NCBI GenBank assembly: GCA_021785115.1
Contig: JAJYGO010000245.1
Coordinates: 1-19,547 of the forward strand
Direction: 5' to 3'
DNA length: 19,547 bases
From: Chloroflexota bacterium
GTDB taxonomy: Bacteria > Chloroflexota > Limnocylindria > Limnocylindrales > CSP1-4
The notes beneath the pieces were generated by a model that saw only the letters and a program-made list of their open reading frames with translations, made no database searches and had not been told where the DNA came from. The position numbers and the translations under genes were made by a program. Within the stretch, counting starts at the first letter, position 1, and each line of letters begins with the position of its first letter. This document shows, one piece after another, positions 6,817-14,759 of the stretch.

Positions 6817-7719
6817 TCACTTCACCTCGACGGCCTCGCGGCCGTACTGGGCCAGGAACGTCTCCTCCAGGCTGGGCTCCCGCGAGACGAAGTCGAGGAG
6901 CTCGTACTGGGCGGCGGCGCGCACCACCGGCGTGATCGCCCCCGCCACCCGCATCCGCAGAACGTGGTCCTCGGCGACGAGGTCGCTCACCCCGGGGAGC
7001 GCCTCGAAGACCGCTGCAGGGACCGGCCCCGCGAACCTGAGCTCCACCTGGTGGTGCGCCAGGTCGCGCAGGCCTTCCACCGTGTCGAGCTTCACCAGGC
7101 GCCCCTCGCGGATGATCGCCACGCGATCGCAGCTCTTCTCGACCTCGGAGAGGATGTGCGAGGAGAGGAAGACCGTCGCGCCATCCCGCACCGTGTCGCG
7201 CAGGGTGGCGAAAAAGGTCTGCTGCACCAGGGGATCGAGCCCGGAGGTCGGCTCGTCGAGGATCAGCAGCTCCGGGCGATGCTGCAGCGCGATGATCACG
7301 CCGACCTTCTGCTTGTTGCCCTTGGAGTACTGGTTGTAGCGGCGCGACGGGTCGAGCTCGAAGCGCTCCACCAGGGAGCGCTGGTACGCGCGGTCCACGC
7401 CGCCCCGCAGGTTGGCGAAGTACTCCAGGGTCTGCCCGCCGGTCAGCCGGTCGTACAGGGCGAACTCACCCGGGATGTACCCGATGCGCCGGTGGATGGC
7501 CACCGGGTCGGCCGACGATTCGATCCCGAAGACCACGGCGCGTCCGCTGGTCGGCCGGATGAGGTCCAGCATGGTGCGGATCGTCGTCGTCTTCCCGGCG
7601 CCGTTCGGCCCGAGGAACCCGAAGATCTCGCCCTGCGCCACGGTCAGGTCGACCTCGATGATGCCGCGGTGCGGGCCGTACGACTTGGTGAGCTTCTCGA
7701 GCGCGATGACGTCGGGCAT
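6817..7719 (-). CDS. ABC-2 exporter ATP-binding protein
   Basis: A 300-residue ATPase subunit that would dimerise under the permease encoded next to it. Walker A is GPNGAGKTT (37-45), the signature is the YSKGNKQK variant (131-138) in place of LSGGQ, Walker B ends LLILDEP (D155, E156), the D-loop is SGLDP and the switch histidine is H188 in FLSSHILSEVE. The Q-loop region reads IGYIPGEF, as usual in ABC-2 efflux ATPases. About 80 C-terminal residues form the accessory domain ending VEVK. The ATG at 7719 follows GGAAGAGGACATCCCC, a suitable ribosome site, and lies 26 bases after the TetR stop. Expected to be co-transcribed with the TetR gene. Confidence 0.95.
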   Translation of the reverse strand: MPDVIALEKLTKSYGPHRGIIEVDLTVAQGEIFGFLGPNGAGKTTTIRTMLDLIRPTSGRAVVFGIESSADPVAIHRRIGYIPGEFALYDRLTGGQTLEYFANLRGGVDRAYQRSLVERFELDPSRRYNQYSKGNKQKVGVIIALQHRPELLILDEPTSGLDPLVQQTFFATLRDTVRDGATVFLSSHILSEVEKSCDRVAIIREGRLVKLDTVEGLRDLAHHQVELRFAGPVPAAVFEALPGVSDLVAEDHVLRMRVAGAITPVVRAAAQYELLDFVSREPSLEETFLAQYGREAVEVK

Positions 7720-7745
7720 GGGGATGTCCTCTTCCGGGTTGTGGG

Positions 7746-8441
7746 TCAGCCGAACCAGAATCGCAGCGTCGGCTCGTCGGCGACGGGCCACGCCAGGTGC
7801 GGGAGGTCGAGCGTGCGCTCGATGGCCTCCGTGTAGGCGGTCACGGTGTTCAGGACCGTCTCGAACGTCACGGTCCCGTCCCGACGACCGATGAAGAGCC
7901 GGATCGCCGCGTCCTGGAGACCCAGCAGCAGTGACGTGACCACGCTCCCGGTCCCCTCCGGGGAGGAGATCGAGAACGAGCCGTCGGCCGCCCCCTGGCG
8001 CAGGATCTCCACCAGGAGCGGGGTGAGCCGCGCAGCCGTGGCGGCGCGCATGCGCTCGACGACGATCGAGTTCTCGTCCGAGTACCAGGTCCGCACGAGT
8101 TCGGCCACCGCGTCCGGCTGGAACTCGGGCTGTGCACTCTTCCACTGCGCGATGCCCGAGAAGATGCCCTGGAGCTTGTCGACGGCACGCAGGTGCGGAT
8201 CGCCGGCGACCGGCGTCACGTTGACGGTCGCGACCTCCACCATGCGGTCCACCACGGCCGCCAGGAGGGCCGCCTTGGAGGGGAAATAGTGGAAGAAGGC
8301 GCCCTTGGACGTGCCGACCTCGGCAATGACGTCCTGGACGCTCAGTTGCTCGTAGCCCTTCGCCTGGATCAGCCGGAGCGCGGCATCGACATACGCGGCG
8401 CGTCGCTTCGCGTGGACGTCCCGGTTGAGTGTCCTGGCCAT
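7746..8441 (-). CDS. TetR/AcrR-family repressor of the ABC exporter
   Basis: A 231-residue regulator with the TetR N-terminal helix-turn-helix: RRAAYVDAALRLIQAKGYEQ, then VQDVIAEVGTSKGAFFHYF and PSKAALLAAV, residues about 13-60. The remaining all-helical domain would bind an inducer. It is first in the operon with the ABC ATPase (26 bases downstream) and permease, the classical arrangement of a locally acting, ligand-released repressor. The ATG at 8441 is preceded by GAGGTCGAG as ribosome site. A perfect palindrome at 8458-8472 overlaps the expected transcription start, so autoregulation is strongly suggested. The inducer is unknown and is probably related to the exported compound. Confidence 0.92.
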   Translation of the reverse strand: MARTLNRDVHAKRRAAYVDAALRLIQAKGYEQLSVQDVIAEVGTSKGAFFHYFPSKAALLAAVVDRMVEVATVNVTPVAGDPHLRAVDKLQGIFSGIAQWKSAQPEFQPDAVAELVRTWYSDENSIVVERMRAATAARLTPLLVEILRQGAADGSFSISSPEGTGSVVTSLLLGLQDAAIRLFIGRRDGTVTFETVLNTVTAYTEAIERTLDLPHLAWPVADEPTLRFWFG

Positions 8442-8457
8442 CTCGACCTCAATCCCA

Positions 8458-8472
8458 GACCGACCGTCGGTC
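8458..8472. promoter_or_regulatory. Palindromic TetR operator
   Basis: GACCGACCGTCGGTC is a perfect 7+1+7 inverted repeat. It lies immediately downstream of the TATAAT box and spans the expected transcript start at about 8468, so a bound repressor would block initiation. Such GACCGAC-type palindromes are typical of TetR-family operators. Its position in front of the TetR gene makes that protein the obvious ligand. Confidence 0.75.
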
Positions 8473-8474
8473 GG

Positions 8475-8483
8475 ATTATATCA
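8475..8483 (-). promoter_or_regulatory. Extended -10 promoter of the TetR-ABC operon
   Basis: On the minus strand TGATATAAT contains a perfect TATAAT (8480-8475) with an upstream TG, an extended -10. The -35 position reads GTCGTG, a poor match, consistent with extended -10 use. It is the only AT-rich island in several kilobases and lies between the glycosyltransferase stop (8510) and the TetR ATG (8441). The leader is about 27 bases. Confidence 0.75.
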
Positions 8484-8509
8484 CCGCCCTCCGGCGCCAC
8501 GACAGGTGC

Positions 8510-10003
8510 TCAGGGACCCGGGCCGAAGACCGCGAGGCAGGCCCGCACGACACACGTCTCGTCCAGCAGGCGGTAGCCCGCAGGCAGGAGCGGCCCGGGA
8601 TCTTCCGGTTCGTGGACGTACAGCACCCGGCCGCCGGCGGCGACGTCGGCCGCGGGAACCGCGTCGAGGACGGCCCCCGGCGGGTAGGCGGCCGTGCCCC
8701 AGAACCAGGGGACCGACGTGGCGACGACGTGCAGGTGCGCGCGGACGTCCGGGTTCGCCTGCTCGAGGAGGGGCAGGTAGAGCGTGGGGTACGCGTCCAC
8801 CACGTCGGGCGCGTCCACCCGGGCCTCGATGACCGGCAGGAGGCGGCCGATGTCGGGGTGGGTCACCGCGGCGCCGAGGGTCGTCGAGGCGACCGCGAGG
8901 GCGACCACGAGCCCGGCGGCGAGACGTGGACGCACCAGCAGCGCGAGCCCCACGCCCGCGAGGGGCAGCAGGGGCGACCACAGGACGGCCGCGTAGCGGG
9001 CCTCCAGGAGCGGCCGCCAGAGGCTCGCCAGGACGAGGAGCCCGATCCCGCCGAGCCCTGCTGCCGCGCAGTAGCCCGCGGCGATCCTGCCGGCCCGCGG
9101 CAGCCCGTGCCGCCGCCGGAGGAGCAGTGCGAACGGCAGCGCGCCGCAGGCGCAGGCCACCCCCTGGAGCGCCACGAGCAGCGGCCACGAGGGGACGGAC
9201 GGGTCGACCGGCGGACCGGTGAAGAACTGGGCGATGGTGCCGAGGACACCGACCGGGGTCGCCGGCCGCACCCAGAACGGCTCCTGCAGGTGCCCGAACT
9301 GTGCACCGGCGATCGCCAGCCAGGGCAGCAGCGACGCGGCCGCCGCACCGCTTGCCGCCGCGGCGCCAAGCGTCACGCGGCGGGACGGCCGGACGATGCC
9401 GAGGACGGCCAGGAGCGCGGCGAGGACGGCAAGGACCGCGAAGTAGTCGGTCCAGAGCGCGGCCGCCGCGGTGGCCCCATAGGCGAGCCAGCGCGCCGGG
9501 GCGGGATGCTCAACGGCACGCCAGAGCAGGAGGACAGCGGCCAGGCAGAGCGTGGCGGCGAGCGCGTACATCCGCGCGTCGATCGAGCAGAGCACCGTCG
9601 CGGGCAGCACCGCGACGAACGCCGCCGCCCAGAGCCCGGCCGCCCCGCGCCCGTGGATGCGCTGCGCGACCGCGGCGACGATCGGCAGCATGGCGGTCCC
9701 GGCGAGTGCGGGGATCAGCCGCAGGGCCGCATCGTTGCTCCACGCCAGCGCGACGAGGTGCTCGACCAGGTAGAAGAACGGCGGGGCGCTGTCGCGGCTC
9801 ACCACGGCGAGCATGTCGCCGAGGGGGCGCCGCACGGCGAGGGCCGTGAACGCCTCGTCGCGGGACAGTGGCTGCACCGGGAGGAGCGCGATGCGCAGCG
9901 CCGCACCGGCGAGCGTGACGAGGGCAAGCCGCCACGCGCGGGGGAGGGCAGCGGCGAACTCGGCGGCACCTGCGCGGGGCAGCCGCCCGGCGGCCCCGGT
10001 CAT
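8510..10003 (-). CDS. GT39/ArnT-like membrane glycosyltransferase (second of pair)
   Basis: A 497-residue polytopic membrane protein of the dolichyl-phosphate-mannose/ArnT-like superfamily (GT-C fold), which transfers a sugar from a polyprenyl-phosphate donor on the outer face of the membrane. After the first membrane helix (residues 25-42) the expected acidic catalytic pair is seen in PLSRDEAFTAL (D49, E50), followed by FFYLVEHL and many hydrophobic helices (about ten in all). The C-terminal part (from about 380) is a soluble domain starting THPDIGRLLPVIEARVDAPD. The ATG at 10003 overlaps the stop of the preceding gene as ATGA, so it is translationally coupled to it. Acceptor and donor are unknown; with no LPS genes nearby, glycosylation of a cell-surface polymer, lipid or protein is only a guess. 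Confidence 0.82.
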   Translation of the reverse strand: MTGAAGRLPRAGAAEFAAALPRAWRLALVTLAGAALRIALLPVQPLSRDEAFTALAVRRPLGDMLAVVSRDSAPPFFYLVEHLVALAWSNDAALRLIPALAGTAMLPIVAAVAQRIHGRGAAGLWAAAFVAVLPATVLCSIDARMYALAATLCLAAVLLLWRAVEHPAPARWLAYGATAAAALWTDYFAVLAVLAALLAVLGIVRPSRRVTLGAAAASGAAAASLLPWLAIAGAQFGHLQEPFWVRPATPVGVLGTIAQFFTGPPVDPSVPSWPLLVALQGVACACGALPFALLLRRRHGLPRAGRIAAGYCAAAGLGGIGLLVLASLWRPLLEARYAAVLWSPLLPLAGVGLALLVRPRLAAGLVVALAVASTTLGAAVTHPDIGRLLPVIEARVDAPDVVDAYPTLYLPLLEQANPDVRAHLHVVATSVPWFWGTAAYPPGAVLDAVPAADVAAGGRVLYVHEPEDPGPLLPAGYRLLDETCVVRACLAVFGPGP

Positions 10004-11553
10004 GGGCTCGCCGCCCAGACGCGCGGACGGCCCACGGGATCGCGGGCGACGATGCTGGCACTCGCCGCGGCCGCCGGCCCGAGCGCGCTGGCCAGGGCGG
10101 CGCGGCTGCAGGCGAAAACGGCCCGGTAGGCGGCGGGATCGGCGACCCGCGTCCCGGGCGCGAGGACGGCGGGAGGATCGGCCGCGTCCAGGAACCGGAC
10201 CGCGGTGGCCGCATAGTCGTCCAGGATCACCGCCGATCCGTGGGCCGCGCCCGCGACGGCCGCCATGGCGGTGAGGTCGTAGCTGTACGCGTCGTAGCGG
10301 TCGGCCGCGGGGCGTGACAGGTACGCCTGACCGCTGGCGGCGGCGAGGGCCAGCAGGACGATCGAGGTGATGGCGGTGGCTCCGCGCGCCCCCGTTGCGC
10401 CCCGGCGCCGCCGTGCCTCGCCGACCAGCGACTCGACCCCGAGCCCGATGGCCACGCCAAGCGGAGCAGCCAGGCCGAGCGCGCGCAGGAAGTGCGGGGA
10501 CTCCCCCTCGACGGCGAGCAGGGGTGCGAGGAGGAAGACCGGCAGCGCCAGGAGGATCAGCGCGTGGCCGGGATCCCGGCGGAGCCGCCACAGGCGCAGG
10601 CAGCCCACCGCGGCGGCGACCGTCAGCGGCCAGCCGAGCAGGGGCAAGGCATCCACGTCGTGGCGCGCGTTCGGGTCGCCGACGACGGCGAACATGCCCA
10701 GCGTGCGGAGCCAGTGGATGGGCAGACTGCTGTCGGACTGCACGCCGGGGTTGAGCGGCGACACCATCGCCGCGCGTCCGAAGTAGCCGACAGGGTCGGT
10801 GGCAGCGGTGAGGAGCATGGGCGCGCCGACCACGAGGAACGCGGCGACGAGCGGGATCAGCCCGCGCCGGAGCTCGCGCCAGGTCGCCCGGTCGACGCGG
10901 CGCACCCAGAGGAGCCAGAGGAGGACGAGGAGCGGGATCAGCTTGAGCGGCTGGTAGGTGTAGAGGGCGGCCAGCGCGGCCATCGCGCCGGCGAGGGCGG
11001 CGGACCGCCCCGACCGGCGGCGCTCCCACTCGAGCAGGGCGAGCAGCGCCAGCGCGCCGAAGAGCGGGACCATGGCGTTGCGCATCCCGTCTCGGCTCAC
11101 GCAGATCAGCCACAGCGAGCCCGCGGCCCAGCCCGCGCCGGCCAGGCCGGCAAGCGTGCCGAAGCGCCGGGCCAGCAGCCAGGTGGCGGCGACCCCGGCG
11201 ACCCCGAACCCGGCGGCGGTCGCGCGCAGCGCCAGGACCGTCTCGCCGGCCAGGCGGAAGACGCCGGCGACCGCATAGGCGAAGAGCGCCTCACGCCCCC
11301 CGCCGTCGGCAAGGAAGACGGGATGGAAGCCGGGCACGCGGAGCAGGCGCAGAGCGTCGTACGCCTCGGTTGCCTCGTCGGTGTAGAGCCCGCCGGGGTT
11401 CACCGCGAGCTCGACGAACCGGAGGAACGCGGCGATCGCCAGGATCGCGCCGAGCGTCGCCGCGACGGCCCACCGGGGTACGGCGGCGCCTCCCGGCTCG
11501 CGCGCGGGCGCGGCGGGACCGCGGGCCGGCGCCGGGCTGACCGATTCGAGCAT
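10000..11553 (-). CDS. GT39/ArnT-like membrane glycosyltransferase (first of pair)
   Basis: A 517-residue multi-pass GT-C glycosyltransferase related to its downstream partner. The first helix (residues 28-50) leads into NPGGLYTDEATEAYDAL with the acidic pair D59/E60, followed by the REALFAYAVAGVFRLAGE and SRDGMRNAMVPLFGAL segments that are typical of the PMT/ArnT-like group, then about ten further helices and a C-terminal soluble part (SYDLTAMAAVAGAAHG onward). Start: ATG at 11553 was chosen; an in-frame GTG at 11634 would add 27 Arg/Pro/Ala-rich residues, and neither has a clear ribosome site. The stop overlaps the ATG of the second gene by 4 bases. The pair is divergent from ligD. The two proteins share fold but not close sequence, suggesting two steps of one pathway or a heteromer. 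Confidence 0.82.
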   Translation of the reverse strand: MLESVSPAPARGPAAPAREPGGAAVPRWAVAATLGAILAIAAFLRFVELAVNPGGLYTDEATEAYDALRLLRVPGFHPVFLADGGGREALFAYAVAGVFRLAGETVLALRATAAGFGVAGVAATWLLARRFGTLAGLAGAGWAAGSLWLICVSRDGMRNAMVPLFGALALLALLEWERRRSGRSAALAGAMAALAALYTYQPLKLIPLLVLLWLLWVRRVDRATWRELRRGLIPLVAAFLVVGAPMLLTAATDPVGYFGRAAMVSPLNPGVQSDSSLPIHWLRTLGMFAVVGDPNARHDVDALPLLGWPLTVAAAVGCLRLWRLRRDPGHALILLALPVFLLAPLLAVEGESPHFLRALGLAAPLGVAIGLGVESLVGEARRRRGATGARGATAITSIVLLALAAASGQAYLSRPAADRYDAYSYDLTAMAAVAGAAHGSAVILDDYAATAVRFLDAADPPAVLAPGTRVADPAAYRAVFACSRAALASALGPAAAASASIVARDPVGRPRVWAASP

Positions 11554-11886
11554 CTGCGCGTGACCGCGGTCCGCGGCCGGACATCGCGCCGCTCCCGGCA
11601 CGCGGCCTGCTGCCGTGCGCCCGGGCGGAGCCACGGTGGCCGGCGCGCCGATCGCGCCCCATCACCCCCGTCGACGCGCTCACGGTAGGTCGTGGTGCGA
11701 GCGGGCGGGAAGAGCCACGTGGACGGAGGGCGCGGGCGGCTCGCCACCCGCTCACGCGGCGCGGTATCGTCTCGCCGTGTCGCGGTCGCCGGCGGCCGTT
11801 CGACGCCGGCCTCGAGGGCACGCCGCGAGCCGGTCGCCGCTGGCGCGAACAGGACGAGCGCCACGACGAGCGCATGGGGGGCCTGG
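11554..11886. other. 333-bp divergent intergenic region, GT pair / ligD
   Basis: Between the start of the minus-strand glycosyltransferase operon and ligD there is no supportable gene. It should hold both promoters. For ligD the best candidate is GGTATCGT at 11763-11770. For the minus strand the best I can see is TACCGT (11687-11682), which is weak. The whole gap stays open in several frames only because of its GC content. If translation of the glycosyltransferase begins at the GTG at 11634 instead, the gap is 252 bases. Confidence 0.5.
11759..11771 (+). promoter_or_regulatory. Candidate ligD promoter element
   Basis: GCGCGGTATCGTC contains a -10-like TATCGT (11765-11770). The same 13-base string with one change (GCGCGGTATCCTC) occurs upstream of ku. 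Transcription would start near 11777 and leave a leader of about 110 bases before the ATG at 11887. No -35 box is visible. It also argues against the longer in-frame reading of ligD from 11692. Confidence 0.4.
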
Positions 11887-14595
11887 ATGTCGCTCGAGCA
11901 TTACCGCCGCAGACGCGACTTCGGACGGACGCCGGAACCGGCCGGGGAAGCGGCGCCGGATGTCGCGGCCTCCGACCGCCCGGGCGGACTGTTCGTCGTC
12001 CAGCGGCACCGGGCCCGGCGCCTGCACTACGACCTCCGCCTCGAGATCGACGACGTGCTGGCGAGCTGGGCGGTTCCCCGTGGGCCCACCCTCGATCCGT
12101 CGGTCCGGCGGATGGCGGTGCACGTGGAGGACCACCCGCTCGGGTACGCGGACTTCGAGGGGCGCATCCCCGACGGCGAGTACGGGGCCGGCGATGTCAT
12201 CGTCTGGGACCGCGGGACCTGGGAGCCCGAGCTGCCGGGCGATCCCGCCGGGCAGGTGCGAGGTGGCGAGCTCAAGTTCAGCCTGAGCGGGGCGAAGCTG
12301 CAGGGCCGGTTCACGCTGGTGCGCACCACGCGCAACCCGGCGGACGAACGTGGCGGCGCGGCCTGGCTGCTGATCAAGAAGCGCGACGCCTGGGCCGTGC
12401 CCGGCTGGGATCCGGAGGCGCATCCGAGGTCGGCGCTCAGCGGCCGCACGAACGACGAAGTGGCGTCGGGCGTCGCCGCGGGCGCGATCTCGCCCACCGA
12501 CGTCCGGGGCGCCCGGCCCGCACCGATCCCCGAGTTCGTCGAGCCAATGGCGGCGACACTCGCCGTGGGCCCCTTCTCCGATCCCGACTGGCGCTTCGAG
12601 GTCAAGTGGGACGGCTACCGCGTGGAAGCCGTCGTCCGGGGCGGCGCCGTGCGGCTCTGGACGCGCAACCGCCAGGACGCGTCGCGGTACTTCCCGGCGC
12701 TGGCCGGGCCACCCGACTGGCTCGCCGCCCGCGAGGCGATCGTGGACGGCGAGGTGGTGGCGCTGCGCCCGGACGGCACCGCCGACTTCGGCCTGCTGCA
12801 GGCGATGGCCGGCGGGGGGATGCCCGCGCCGGGTTCCGGGCAGGACATCGGGGCTTCCGGCGCGTCCCCGGCCGCTGCCCCCGAGACCCCGGCCGCGTCT
12901 CCAGGCGGGACGCTCGCCTACGAGGTCTTCGACCTGCTCCACCTCGACGGCTACTCGATGCTCGACGTGCCGTTCGACGAGCGGACGCGGGTGCTGCGCG
13001 CGGTGCTTCGCCCGCACCCACTCGTGCGGTACGCGGGCCGCGTCGAGGCCGACGGCGAGGCGTTCTTCGCGGCGGTGGCCGCCCGCGGGGTCGAGGGGAT
13101 GGTGGCGAAGCGCCGCGACAGCCGATACGAGCCGGGACGCCGCTCGCGCGACTGGCTCAAGGTGAAGGTGCGTCCAGAGCAGGAGCTGGTGATCGCGGGC
13201 TACACCACCGGCGCCGGCTCGGCAGCCGACCTGGCCGCGCTGCTGGCCGCGGTGACGGTCGACGGGCGGCTGCGCCATGCCGGGCGGGTGGGCACCGGGT
13301 TCGACGAACCCACGCGCCGGGCGCTGCTGGCGCGCCTCGAGCCGCTGCAGCGGCCGACTCCCGCCGTCGACGACGCCCCGCGCCTCCCGGGCGCGCGATG
13401 GATCGAGCCGCGGCTCGTGATGCGTGTCGCCTTCGCCGGCTGGACCGCCGCCGGCCTGGTGCGCCAGGCGTCCTTCCGGGGCCTGGACCTCGAACGCGAC
13501 CCGAGCACGGTGGTCCGCGAGCGTCCGGAGGTGGGCGGACGCCGGGCAGGAACCGCGCGGCCCCGCCGGAACGCGAGCGCGGCGCAGGTCACGCGCCGTG
13601 AGGGGATCGACCGGGCGGAGCCGGCGCCGGGCGGAGGGATCGTCGGGGCGACACCGGACGAGCTCGAGGCGCTCGATCGCCTGCCGGCGCACGGCGGGCG
13701 CTGGCAGGTCGGCGGCCACGTCCTCGCGCTCACCAACCTGGACCGGGTCCTCTTCCCCGTCGTTGGGCTGACGAAACGGGACCTCATCCGGTACTACGTC
13801 ACGGTCGGGCCGGTCCTGCTGCCCTACCTGGCCGGCCGCGCGGTCAACCTGACCCGCTGGCCCGACGGGATCGAGGGGCCGCACTTCTGGCAGCAGGCCG
13901 CACCGGCGCGCGCCCCGTCGTGGGTTGTCGGTCCGCCGCCGGACCGGACGCCGGCCACCGGCCCGGGGTCTGCCGGGCGGCACGTCCGCATCGTCGTCGG
14001 GAGCGTGGCCGCGCTCGCGTGGCTCGCCAACCTCGCCGCCATCGAGATCCACCCGTCCACTGCGCCCCTCGCATCCCCGGACCACCCGAGCTTCGCGCTG
14101 GTCGACATCGACCCCGGCGAACGGACCACCTGGGACGAGACCGTGCTGCTCGCCCGACTCGTGGGCGATGCGCTGCGACACCTGCGGGTGACCGGGCACC
14201 CGAAGCTCACCGGGAGGCGGGGCATCCAGGTGTGGATCCCCGTGCGGCCGCAGTACTCGTTCGACCAGACGCGGGGGTGGGTCGAGGCGCTCTCGCGCGC
14301 GATCGGCGCCGCGGTGCCGGAGCTGGTGAGCTGGGCGTGGGAGAAGCACCGGCGCGACGGCCGGGCCCGCCTGGACTACACACAGAACGCGCCCAACCGG
14401 ACGCTCGTCGCCCCGTACGCCGTGCGCGCCATGCCGGTCGCGAGCGTGTCGGCCCCCATCACCTGGGACGAGCTCGACGATCCCGACCTGCGGCCGGACC
14501 GCTGGACGATCGCCACCATCGGGGAGCGCCTGCGGGCGCGCGGGGACCTCTTCCGCGGCGTGCTCGACGAGCCACAGGACCTGCCGCCGCTCTGA
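11887..14595 (+). CDS. ligD: NHEJ multifunctional DNA ligase LigD (PE-LIG-POL)
   Basis: A 902-residue ATP-dependent ligase that, with Ku, repairs double-strand breaks. Domain order follows Pseudomonas LigD. (1) 3'-phosphoesterase, about residues 30-150: QRHRARRLHYDLRLE (H41, D49, R51) and HVEDHPLGY (H83, Y87). (2) Ligase, about 220-550: nucleophile K240 in EVKWDGYR, DGEVVAL, EVFDLLHLDG, EGMVAKR and DWLKVKV, then an OB domain with RWIEPRLVMRVAFAGWT. (3) Primase-polymerase, about 600-900: NLDRVLFPVVGLTKRDLIRY, metal ligands D740 and D742 in VDIDP, and D830 in LDYTQN. Two oddities: the polymerase motif normally ending G-L/I-H reads GRRGIQ (Q781 for His), and residues 309-341 are a Gly/Pro/Ala/Ser insertion inside the ligase domain. 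The ATG at 11887 has GGGGGG upstream and begins MSLEHYRRRRDF, a typical LigD start. ku follows after 226 bases. Confidence 0.95.
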   Translation: MSLEHYRRRRDFGRTPEPAGEAAPDVAASDRPGGLFVVQRHRARRLHYDLRLEIDDVLASWAVPRGPTLDPSVRRMAVHVEDHPLGYADFEGRIPDGEYGAGDVIVWDRGTWEPELPGDPAGQVRGGELKFSLSGAKLQGRFTLVRTTRNPADERGGAAWLLIKKRDAWAVPGWDPEAHPRSALSGRTNDEVASGVAAGAISPTDVRGARPAPIPEFVEPMAATLAVGPFSDPDWRFEVKWDGYRVEAVVRGGAVRLWTRNRQDASRYFPALAGPPDWLAAREAIVDGEVVALRPDGTADFGLLQAMAGGGMPAPGSGQDIGASGASPAAAPETPAASPGGTLAYEVFDLLHLDGYSMLDVPFDERTRVLRAVLRPHPLVRYAGRVEADGEAFFAAVAARGVEGMVAKRRDSRYEPGRRSRDWLKVKVRPEQELVIAGYTTGAGSAADLAALLAAVTVDGRLRHAGRVGTGFDEPTRRALLARLEPLQRPTPAVDDAPRLPGARWIEPRLVMRVAFAGWTAAGLVRQASFRGLDLERDPSTVVRERPEVGGRRAGTARPRRNASAAQVTRREGIDRAEPAPGGGIVGATPDELEALDRLPAHGGRWQVGGHVLALTNLDRVLFPVVGLTKRDLIRYYVTVGPVLLPYLAGRAVNLTRWPDGIEGPHFWQQAAPARAPSWVVGPPPDRTPATGPGSAGRHVRIVVGSVAALAWLANLAAIEIHPSTAPLASPDHPSFALVDIDPGERTTWDETVLLARLVGDALRHLRVTGHPKLTGRRGIQVWIPVRPQYSFDQTRGWVEALSRAIGAAVPELVSWAWEKHRRDGRARLDYTQNAPNRTLVAPYAVRAMPVASVSAPITWDELDDPDLRPDRWTIATIGERLRARGDLFRGVLDEPQDLPPL

Positions 14596-14626
14596 CCGTC
14601 TCCGGCCGGCCGGCGATTCTCGCGGC

Positions 14627-14683
14627 GGCCGATCGTCAGGCGCGCCTGCCGCCGGTGGCCGATCGTCAGGCACGCCTGCCGCC
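14627..14683. repeat. Two 30-bp-period direct repeats with palindromic core
   Basis: A 27-base element beginning GGCCGATCGTCAGGC occurs at 14627-14653 and 14657-14683 with a single difference. Each holds the palindrome CAGGCGCGCCTG (14637-14648), CAGGCACGCCTG in copy two, and a CGATCG. Located just after the ligD stop and before the ku promoter, it could end ligD transcription, bind a dimeric regulator at two sites three turns apart, or be a neutral duplication. Confidence 0.8.
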
Positions 14684-14759
14684 CCGCGGCATCGGCGCGT
14701 GTCCCGCTGCGCGGTGTCAACGCGTCTCCCGCCGGTGGCCTCTCGGCGCCCTTGCCGCC

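Noticed and set aside
5121..6935. 604-codon plus-strand open frame opposite the ABC permease
   Set aside because: Antisense to a protein with clear membrane helices; its product is a highly charged Arg/Glu/Asp/Gly sequence typical of GC-rich shadow frames.
11684..11691. GGTAGGTC as a plus-strand -10 box for ligD
   Set aside because: It is farther from the ATG and a worse match than GGTATCGT at 11763, which has a near copy before ku.
14627..14683. Possible CRISPR repeats between ligD and ku
   Set aside because: Only two copies, separated by three bases with no spacers, so it is a tandem duplication.
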